Shown here: one piece after another, positions 56,165 through 64,000 of the stretch
How positions within the stretch are numbered: the stretch's first letter is position 1
Layout of the letters: each line of letters begins with the position of its first letter
Assembly: GCA_030674185.1 (NCBI GenBank)
Contig: JAPXFY010000031.1
Location: forward strand, 41,545,032 to 41,609,031
From: Monoplex corrugatus
Lineage: Eukaryota > Mollusca > Gastropoda > Littorinimorpha > Ranellidae
DNA length: 64,000 nt
Direction: 5' to 3'
Notes under the pieces: model-generated
What the model saw: only the letters and a program-made list of their open reading frames with translations
What the model was told of the DNA's origin: nothing
Databases searched by the model: none
Position numbers and translations under genes: made by a program

Positions 56165-56965
56165 AATGATAACATTCGGTACGCAGATGACACCGTGCTA
56201 ATTGCAGAAAATGAAAGGGACCTACAAAACCTTGTGAATATACTAGAAACAGAAAGCAAAGGTAAGGGGTTGGAACTAAACAGCAGGAAGACTGAAGTCA
56301 TGGTGATCAGTAAAAAACATGAAATCCCCTCCTGCAAAATAACAGCAAATAGCACAACCTTGACACAGGTTAATAAGTTCAGATACCTGGGAACGGTCAT
56401 TTCATCAGACGGCAGATGCACATCGGAAATAGCTGGCAGAATCGGCCAAGCCAAAACAGCATTCAAGAAGATGACAAGCATTCTTACCAACAAATGCCTA
56501 TCAATTAACATCAGAAAGAGAGTCCTTGAATATTATTTAGAACCAATACTGTTGTACGGATGCGAGGCGTGGACAGTCAGCAAGCAAAGCCAGAGCAGGA
56601 TCGAGGCAGCCGAGATGTGGTTTCTCAGAAGAATGTTGAGAGTTCCATGGACAGCAAAGAAAACAAACGAGACAGTCTTGATGGAGGCAGACACAAGTAG
56701 ATCACTCATAAGGAAGATTAGGAAAAGACAAGCAACATTTACAAGCCATTTTATGAGGAAGGGGGATTTGGAGCACCTGGTCACAACGGGACAGCTGGAG
56801 GGAAAGAGAGCACCAGGTAGACCCAGGGAGAGAATGCTGGACGGACTTGCAGAGTGGCTGGGGATGGGGAGGGTGGGGGTAGATGCTGGGGGCAACGAGA
56901 GATAGAGATGGTTGGAAGTTCATGGTCGCCAACGCCACGCGGCAGGGCACTTGATGATGATGATG
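56165..56965 (+). pseudogene. RTE-type LINE, longest copy (RT palm-to-end, copy 5)
   Basis: The longest and cleanest copy, open for about 240 codons. It starts inside RT at the catalytic box RYADDTVLIAEN (~56178), then KGLELNSRKTEVMVIS, NKFRYLGTVISSDGRC, TSEIAGRIGQAKTAFKKM, YYLEPILLYGCEAWTVSKQS, EMWFLRRMLRVPWTAKK and GKRAPGRPRERMLDG. A frameshift near 56865 breaks the last ~20 residues. It ends with GCACTTGATGATGATG. The endonuclease and most of RT are missing (5' truncation). This copy defines the family and gives the identity of the seven shorter ones. Confidence 0.92.
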
Positions 56966-57300
56966 ATGGTCTGTAGTAGTAGTAGTGGTAAGAGTAGTAT
57001 TGGTCTGTAGTAGTAGTGGTGGTAATAGTAGTATTGGTCTGTAGTAGTAGTAGTAGTGGTGGTGGTAAGAGTAGTATTGGTTGTAGTAGTAGTGGTGGTA
57101 AGAGTAGTATTGGTCTGTAGTAGTAGTAGTAGTAGTATGTAGTAGTATCTAGAGTAGTATTTGGGTCTGTAGTATTAGTAGTGGTAAGAGTAGTATTGGT
57201 CTGTAGTAGTAGTAGTGGTGGTAATAGTAGTATTGGTCTGTAACAGTAGTAGTAATATAGTAGTAGTAGTAGTGGTAATAGTAGTATTGGTCTGTGGTTA
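56966..57300 (+). repeat. GTA/GTGGTA array, right part
   Basis: Units of ~35-45 bp, GGTCTGTAGTAGTAGTAGTG then GTGGTAAGAGTAGTATT, repeated eight or so times. Continuation of 55980-56160. Confidence 0.92.
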
Positions 57301-57560
57301 GGGAGCTGTCAGTTACTAGATGTTTTCCCGCTCTTCTGTGCAGGGATTTTTTTTTTCCAGTAAAACTTCACTCCAGTCATCCCATGTTACTGATGCATAG
57401 TCAATATGAGCAGTGTGAAATGGCTCTTTTGCGTCACTGTTGATAAAGTATGAGAGCTGATTAAAAAGAAATGAATTCTTATAATTTTATTGAGATGATC
57501 AGTGTGGACTTAAACCATGTAAGTTTTTCGTCTGTGTATAACCAGATTATTGTCATTTTT
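57301..57560. other. No recognisable feature
   Basis: No gene or shared repeat seen. Confidence 0.4.
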
Positions 57561-57561
57561 A

Positions 57562-57776
57562 TTTAAAGCCCAGCCGACTGCCTGGAACCATATCAGGCTT
57601 CTTTCCAAACATATACAGTACAAACAGGCGGGGGGAAAAAGGGAAAAGAAAATTACGTACACATATCAGTGCATTCGCGTACATAATCTAAGGAGATGCC
57701 CCTGGCGTTGACCACTCCGTCCAGTTTACCACACAGGGGATTTTAAATTTAAAAAAAAAAAAACATACCTGAATAC
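57562..57776 (-). repeat. Interspersed family A, 3' part (minus)
   Basis: Reverse complement of the family A 3' end: TTTAAAGCCCAGCCGACTGC at the 3' terminus, through CTAAGGAGATGCCCCTGGCG, to AACATACCTGAATAC. The 5' half is absent. Confidence 0.85.
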
Positions 57777-58010
57777 AACCAGAAATACGGTGCTCAGAAA
57801 CTTCTTCTATACTTACACCATCTTGAAAATAATTTGAAGATGAAGTTTTGAATGTCGGTGTTTTTGGCGAGTTGTTATTACAACCAGATACACGGTGCTT
57901 AGAAACTTCTTGTCTACTTGTACCATCTAAAAAATGTGTAAACGGAAGATGAAGTTTTGCATGTTGGTGTTTTTAGGGAGTGGGTGGGGGAAGTTGTTAT
58001 TACCATTGAT
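57777..58010 (+). repeat. ~108-bp tandem duplication
   Basis: AACCAGA.A.ACGGTGCT.AGA through GAAGATGAAGTTTTG.ATGT and GTTGTTATTAC occurs twice (57777 and 57885), about 85-90% alike by eye. Confidence 0.85.
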
Positions 58011-58170
58011 TTTTCTTTTTTGCAGGCTTGATGTTTATATGGTTTGCATTACACCATTCTGATACTTGATTCTGTTGATTATACACTTGACTTAGGAACA
58101 GTACACAGAACTTACAGTGATCGTCGCATGGGAGAAAGGGGGTGGGTTGTCTTCAACAGATTCACAGGAG

Positions 58171-58172
58171 GT

Positions 58173-58247
<75 letters not shown>
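58171..58247 (+). repeat. GA microsatellite
   Basis: (AG)~37 with one GG interruption. Confidence 0.96.
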
Positions 58248-58248
<1 letters not shown>

Positions 58249-58329
58249 ATTTGTTGTGAGATGAGCATCGCACATCAGATGTTATAAAATGTGTGCATGC
58301 ATGCGTAAGCACGCGCACACACACGTTCT

Positions 58330-58505
58330 CTCTCTCTCTGTCAGTCTTTTTTTTTCTCTGTCTTTCTCTCTCTCTCTCTTTCTCCCCCTCTCTCCCTCCC
58401 TCCCTTCCCTCCCTCCCTCCCCTTCTCACTCATTCATGCGCGCACAGACAAGCACAGGTGTGCGCGCATTCACACACACAAACACATCACACACACCACA
58501 CACCC
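58330..58505 (+). repeat. CT-rich and CA-rich patch
   Basis: TCTCTC/CCCTCC runs 58328-58425, CACA 58470-58510. Confidence 0.85.
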
Positions 58506-58582
58506 ACACACTTATTTATTAAGACCAGCTTGTATCCTGTAGCCTTATCTCGTATTTTTATGTAAAATGAATATGTTCTATG

Positions 58583-58867
<285 letters not shown>

Positions 58868-58977
58868 ATTCTCTCTCACTGTGACAGAGCAAAAAATTCA
58901 TCTCCACTCGTAGAAATAGTCGAACTCGTCCCCACATGCTGGATTTCACATGACCCAGTATTGTTCTACGTTCTACT

Positions 58978-59110
58978 TCTTCAACCCTTTAGTGCAACAA
59001 TTTTGTATCACAGTGTAGTGTAACGGTGACATAGACGAACCCTTTTAGTGCAACAGTCCTGTAGTGGTATAACGGTGAAACAGACGAACCCTTTTAGTGG
59101 AAACGTCCTG
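58978..59110 (+). repeat. ~50-55-bp tandem repeat, 2.5 copies
   Basis: The unit AACCCTTTTAGTGCAACAGT, CCTGTA..., TAACGGTGA.A.AGACG starts at about 58983, 59038 and 59086. Confidence 0.85.
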
Positions 59111-59173
59111 TATTAGTTATCATCATCATCAGGTGCCTTGCCGCATGGCGTTGGCGATCATGGACTGTATTAG
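59109..59173 (-). mobile_element. 49-bp RTE-type LINE insertion with 8-bp target duplication (copy 6)
   Basis: The last ~45 bp of the LINE (minus: GTCCATGATCGCCAACGCCA, TGCGGCAAGGCACCTGATGA, TGATGATAA) sits at 59117-59165, flanked by TGTATTAG at 59109-59116 and 59166-59173. The same 8 bases on both sides identify a complete retrotransposition event of minimal length. Confidence 0.85.
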
Positions 59174-59377
59174 TGTACGGGTGAAAATGTGCCTTCAACT
59201 TGAATATATACTAAGCCTTGAAGTGGATGTGGCAGCCTTAAGTGGTCAATCCCGTATCGCATCTGAAGCCTTGGCTTAATGCGCTTTAATCCAGGATAAC
59301 GTGAATGCAGATTGCTTCTGCATGCGGACGTCTGTTCAGACTCTGCGATTAGGCCTTGTCTGTGTGCACGACGCTGT

Positions 59378-59797
59378 CGTGAGGCGTGGACAGTTAACTG
59401 GCAAAGTTAGAACAAGATGGAGGCAGCTGAAATGTGGTTTCTAAGAAGACTGTTGAGAGTTCCACGGACAGCAAAGAAAACAAACGAGACAGTCTTGAAG
59501 GAGGCAGACGCACACAAGAAGAACATTAATGAAGAAAATTAAAAAGAAAAGATAAGCAACATTTATAGGGCATTTTATGAGGCAAAAGAAATTAGAGCAC
59601 CTGGTCACAACAGGAAAGCTGGAAGGAAAGAGAGCACCAGGCAGACCGAAGGAGAAAATAATGGACGGTCTTGCAGAGTGGCTGAGGACAGAGAGGGTGG
59701 GAGATGTACTTGCAGTGACAAGGGATAGATTGATGTGGAGGGCCATGATCGCCAACGCCATGTAGCGGGGCATGATGATGATGATGATGACGATGAT
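59378..59797 (+). pseudogene. RTE-type LINE 3' end (copy 7)
   Basis: GAGGCGTGGACAGTTAACTG (CEAWTV region), AAGAAGACTGTTGAGAGTTC, GGCATTTTATGAGGCAAAAG, CACCTGGTCACAACAGGAAA, then GGGGCATGATGATGATGATG. Closest in small indels to copy 1 (both have AAGAAGAACATT / GACAAGGGATAGATT variants), so copies 1 and 7 form a subfamily. Confidence 0.9.
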
Positions 59798-60445
59798 GAT
59801 GTATTCACTCTTAAATAAGTCTCTGCGTATTTGAGCGAGCTATCTTTATCATTAGAATTTGGGAAATAATAGCGAACACATTCTTTTGTTGTCTTTTTCT
59901 CTTGTGTGACATGTTGCCTGTCGCTTCCAATACGGTTTCTACACCAAGTTCTCTCCAAGTATCGATTGACCTAATGAGTAGATAGTCCCATAACGCTAGG
60001 GTCGTAGGGGAGTGGGGTGGTAGAGACCTCCACTTTTCTCGGGGCCAGCATTACGAGGGCGGTGCCCATCTCCTCTCTCTCAAATCATATTCATAGTCAT
60101 TTTTTTTTTTTAAACGAAGACTTCAGAAAGGCAAGAAGGCTAATTGGTCTTGACCTGGGAAATCAGCCTATCTCTCCAATGTGTTATGAGTTTTTACTCA
60201 TTGAGTACTGGAAAGTTAAACTGCACAAGAGATGAAAAGAGCGTGAAAGGAAAGATTCTGAATAATATTTTAGTGGGATATGTGGGCCTACGGAAGCACT
60301 ACAGTGTTAAGCTACTTGAAGAGGTGAATTTGGAGTATTCCATTTTCTTGAAGAAGATGACCGGTACGTAGGGTCTATATCATAGCTGGAGGAAACCTTG
60401 AAATCGAGGCCAACAACACTAACAACAAAACAGTGATGATATGAT
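59798..60445. other. No supported gene
   Basis: Short open frames at 60017-60371 without recognised similarity. Confidence 0.4.
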
Positions 60446-60447
60446 AA

Positions 60448-61640
60448 TAAATGCTGTGGTTTATCAAAACCATGATATGTATTATATACATCACGCAATC
60501 TGTATTATATATAATTCACATTCTTTGTAGTTTATCAGAACCATGATATGTATTATATACATCACGCAATCTGTATTATATATAATTCACATTCTATCTA
60601 GTTTATCAAAACCATGATATGTATTATATACTTCATGCAATCTGTATTAAATACAACACGCACTCTATGTGGTTTATCAAAACCATGATATGTATTCTAT
60701 ACAACACACATTCTGTATTATATACAACACACATTTTGTGTGGTTTATCAATACATTGATATGTATTATATACAACACACATTTTATATTAGATATAACA
60801 CACATCTCATATTATATACAACACGCATTCCATGTAGTTTATCAAAACCATGATATGTATTATATACAACACACATTTTATATTAGATATAACATACATC
60901 TTATATTGTATACAACACGCATTCCATGTAGTTTATCAAAACCATGATATGTATTCTATACAACACACATTCTGTATTATATACAACACACATTTTGTGT
61001 GGTTTATCAATACATTGATATGTATTATATACAACACACATTTTATATTAGATATAACACACATCTTATATTAAAAAAAACAAAACAACACGCATTCCAT
61101 GTAGTTTATCAAAACCATGATATGTATTATATACAACACACATTCTGTATTATATACAACACACATTGTATGTGGTTTATCAAAACCATGATATGTATTA
61201 TATACAACACACTGTATTATATACAACACACATTGTATGTGGTTTATCAAAACCATGATATGTATTATATACAACACACTTTCTGTATTATATACAACAC
61301 ACATTGTATGTGGTTTATCAAAACCATATGTATTATATACAACAGACATTCTATGTAGTTTATCAAAACCATGATATGTATTATATACAACAGACATTCT
61401 GTATTATATACAACACACATTCTATGTGGTTTATCAAAACCATGACATGTGTTATATACAACACACATTTTATATTATATATAACACGCATTCTATGTTA
61501 TATACAACACGCATTCTATGTGTTTTATCAAAACCGTGATAAATATTATATACAACACGAAATCTATGTTATGTACAACACGCATTCTATGTAGTTTATC
61601 GAAACCATATGTATTATATACAACACACATTCTGTGTGTG
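60448..61640 (+). repeat. ~72-bp AT-rich satellite
   Basis: Blocks GTGGTTTATCAAAACCATGA, TATGTATTATATACAACACA and CATTCTGTATTATATACAAC, ACACATTC alternate, with 36-bp half-units. About 16 units. The Tyr/Ile/His open frames in both strands are artefacts. GTTTATCAAAACCATGATAT contains a short palindrome. Confidence 0.93.
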
Positions 61641-61667
61641 TGCCTCGCCTCAATTCAGTTCAGAAAA

Positions 61668-61815
61668 TCCCCCCGTTGGGTTGCCGGGGGCTCTTTCAGT
61701 ATAAATAGTATCCCCACTTTCTGGAAATTCTGTGCTAGAAATTTCCTCTTTTCTGTCACTCTGTTTCTGCCTTGTTGCCTTGCTTTCTGTCATTTCTACT
61801 TATTTTCTGCCTTAA
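61668..61815 (+). repeat. Interspersed family A, 5' part (copy 8)
   Basis: CCCCCCGTTGGGTTGCCGGG to ATTTTCTGCCTT. It then joins directly to a minus-strand copy. Confidence 0.88.
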
Positions 61816-62528
61816 AAAACATACCTGAACACAATCTTAAACATAACTAAGGACACTAAAACATACATAAAAAAAAGCCCCAATTACCTAAAATTGCTTA
61901 TGCATATCTCACTTCCCTACAGCCAAAAATGCACCTGACACATGCACCCAACTATCAATCCAAAGCACGTAAGACTTTACCGAATACGTACAGGTGAATG
62001 GACCAGAAAATGATAGGAAGAAATGACAGAAAGCAAAGGAGGAAGAGAGAAACAAGGAGAGTAACAAGATAGAGGAAATTTGTAGCACATAATTTCCTGA
62101 ATTTCAAGAGGCAGCCGAGATGTGGTTTCTAAGAAGAATGTTGAGAGTTCCATGGACAGCAAAGAAAACAAACGAGACAGTCTTGATGGAGGCAGACACA
62201 AGTAGATCATTCATAAGGAAGATTAGGAAAAGACAGGCAACATTTATAGGCCATTTTATGAGGAAGGGGGATTTGGAGCACCTGGTCACTACGGGAAAGC
62301 TGGAGGGAAAGAGAGCACCAGGTAGACCAAGGGAGAAAATGCTAGACGGACTTGGGGAGTGGCTGAAGACGAGGGGGGTGGAGGAGATGCTTGGGGCAAC
62401 GAGAGATAGAGACAGATGGAAGTCCATGATCGCCAAAGCCATGCGGCAGGGCACCTGATGAAGATGATGAATTTCCAGAAAGTGGGGATACAGTTTATAC
62501 TGAAAGAGCTTCCGGCATCCCCACGGGG
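61816..62528 (-). repeat. Interspersed family A, minus copy split by a LINE
   Basis: Minus-strand family A from its middle (61816) to its 5' end (62528: CATCCCCACGGGGG), interrupted at 62098-62469 by RTE-type LINE copy 8. With 61668-61815 it makes an inverted pair. Confidence 0.9.
62091..62476 (+). mobile_element. RTE-type LINE 3' end (copy 8) with 7-bp target duplication
   Basis: The insert at 62098-62469 holds AGGCAGCCGAGATGTGGTTT to CACCTGATGAAGATGATG. AATTTCC lies at 62091-62097 and again at 62470-62476, the expected duplication in the interrupted family A. The coding remnant MWFLRRMLRVPWTAKKTNET ... KRAPGRPREKMLDGL is open for 112 codons. Confidence 0.88.
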
Positions 62529-62905
62529 GTATACATAAACATACTGACACTCATAATACACATACATACTGACAAACACCTCCCCCCACCTCCGATCCAC
62601 ATGAAAAAGTATCTCCCTTTTTTCCCCTAAAGGGAGGTTTAAAAAAGTACTTTCTCATACCGGCTAGAACTGTAAACACACTACATAAAATCCCCGGTTA
62701 ATTCTTACCCCCCCCCCCCCCCGGTCCTCTCCCCATCCACAAACACATCTGTTTCTCCTCTCACTCCAACAGCATGATTCTATCTGAGTGTAATCGTAGC
62801 AACCAGTACACATGCACCTAGAATGCTGGGTGTGTATCTACACGTACCTGCCAGCTTCTGCTATAACGTGAGTTCATGTGCACCTGCAATACCACTACTA
62901 CTAAT
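62529..62905. other. No supported gene
   Basis: Poly(C) at 62710-62722; otherwise mixed. Confidence 0.4.
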
Positions 62906-62907
62906 AC

Positions 62908-63035
62908 TAAACAATAATAATAATAACATTAATGATGATGATGATGATGATGATAATGGTGATGGTGGTGTTGGTGGTGAGCGTAATAATAATAATAATA
63001 ATAACAATAATAACGAAATGAATCTGAATAATAAT
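62908..63035 (+). repeat. AAT/GAT trinucleotide array
   Basis: AATAATAAT, (GAT)7, GGTGGTG, then AATAATAAC units. The Asn/Asp-rich open frame is an artefact. Confidence 0.92.
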
Positions 63036-63354
63036 GACAGTAATAAAGACTACGGAATTGCGCATCACTTCATACAAGTCCTCAAGAACTTCACTAAAAC
63101 ATCGCTAGCACCCAGGCAGACACAGGAACAGCAAATATCAACCCCCCCCCCCCCTACCTCTGTGTCAAAGAGATATGACAACAAAGTGCAAATGTGCCGA
63201 TTCAGAAACATAAAGAGGAGGAACTACACGATTTGGCTGGACGAGCAGTTCTCGCTTGACTGACGCCAACAGCCAGACAGCGAGGTGTGCAATACATCTG
63301 AAACAGCCGCTACAGAAACCTACGGTTTGTGCTGTCCTATGCCCTCTGCAGCGC

Positions 63355-63355
<1 letters not shown>
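63036..63355. other. No recognisable feature
   Basis: Poly(C) at 63143-63155; no gene seen. Confidence 0.4.
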
Positions 63356-63356
<1 letters not shown>

Positions 63357-63418
<62 letters not shown>

Positions 63419-63455
63419 TCACTCACTCACTCACTCACTCACTCACACTCACCAC

Positions 63456-63509
<54 letters not shown>

Positions 63510-63530
63510 ACACACACACACATATAGCTG
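63357..63530 (+). repeat. CA, (CACT)n, CA microsatellite complex
   Basis: (AC)~28, (TCAC)9 at 63413-63447, CCACCACACC, then (AC)n. Confidence 0.96.
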
Positions 63531-63749
63531 TGCTTCAGAATTGTGACCGGCACTGTGGCATCAGCTGTATATTACATTTCTCTTTCAGATATATGAGAAA
63601 TAGAGTACATGTATTGTGATTTTTTTTAAAGTGTTTCGATTCTTCTCGGATGCGTGTACACACATTGTTTACCCACAATGTGCAGGCGATACGTTGCTGC
63701 GTAGTCTGCATATTCCATCTTTAGTGGGTGTGCATGCTGGATATTTTCA

Positions 63750-64000
63750 TGTTTCCATCTAGGACTGAGACTGCGTGACAGACTTGTACTCTACACTTAC
63801 TATCATGATATATCTTGGCATCAACCAGGCCTGAGAGATACAGACACCGGCGGTGCTGGTCAAAATATTTGAGCAACGCCTCAATGACGCATCCGTGAAG
63901 CGGAAGAGACCGACTGTGTGGTCCCCAGTCTTCCCAATGAGCCCATAGCACGCTCAACTCTGTGTAGGAGCCGGTTAGAGCCGAAAAATCCCACAATGAT
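63750..64000 (-). repeat. SINE family 1, copy 3 (cut by window end)
   Basis: Body only: CTAGGACTGAGACTGCGTGA, CAGGCCTGAGAGATACAGAC, TGTGGTCCCCAGTCTTCCCA, GAGCCGAAAAATCCCACAAT. The tRNA-like head should lie just beyond base 64000. Confidence 0.88.

Noticed and set aside
60017..60371. Two overlapping 72-75-residue open frames
   Set aside because: No recognised domain, no splice context, no repeat support; left unannotated.

Overview
The window is eukaryotic (metazoan) genomic DNA. The only ordinary gene is split by GT-AG introns; everything else is interspersed and tandem repeat. Abundant CA/TG and CT/GA arrays, tRNA-headed SINEs, CR1-, RTE- and RLE-type LINE relics and Ty3/gypsy elements suggest a lophotrochozoan, most likely a marine gastropod mollusc. 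The organism assignment is inference from repeat style, not proof.

Layout. (1) 1-8.2 kb: a LINE 3' fragment, then the last four visible coding exons of a plus-strand gene with a FAM194 domain (glutamate-rich protein 6, ERICH6/FAM194A-like). Exons are 2123-2275, 4855-5083, 7181-7260 and 8000-8204; the reading frame is kept across all three introns and the 5' part lies outside the window. Its introns hold a 0.67-kb pyrimidine tract, minisatellites and copies of two interspersed families (called A and H here). (2) 8.2-19.4 kb: gene-poor sequence with a decayed ~80-bp array, CA/TG arrays, a 66-bp minisatellite, a degenerate CR1 LINE (15.2-17.3 kb) and a 390-bp foldback. (3) 19.4-30.7 kb: a tower of nested retroelements. 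One old minus-strand LINE, related to families with a restriction-like endonuclease, is cut into three pieces. One gap holds an RTE-type LINE tail and a non-autonomous LTR retrotransposon (21044-25681; 1.15-1.19-kb LTRs, PBS, PPT, a gag-like region and only the C-terminal part of an integrase). The other gap holds a 5'-truncated Ty3/gypsy element (26336-29980; RT, RNase H, integrase, PPT, a 196-bp 3' LTR). (4) 30.7-64 kb: no credible host gene. It holds many copies of family A (~560 bp, AACAGT-type tail), palindromic family B (~190 bp, TTAACCCTTTGAC ends), at least two tRNA-derived SINE families, RTE-type LINE 3' ends, and four sizeable satellites: ~97 bp at 39.2-39.7 kb, 41 bp at 39.8-40.7 kb, 37 bp at 43.3-44.6 kb and ~72 bp at 60.4-61.6 kb.

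No prokaryotic features, CRISPR array, operon or rRNA gene was seen. tRNA-like sequences are SINE heads. Most long open frames in the window are artefacts of dinucleotide arrays or of the 37-bp satellite. All coordinates and family assignments were made by eye; boundaries of old repeats are approximate to tens of bases, and no promoter or poly(A) site of the host gene could be fixed.
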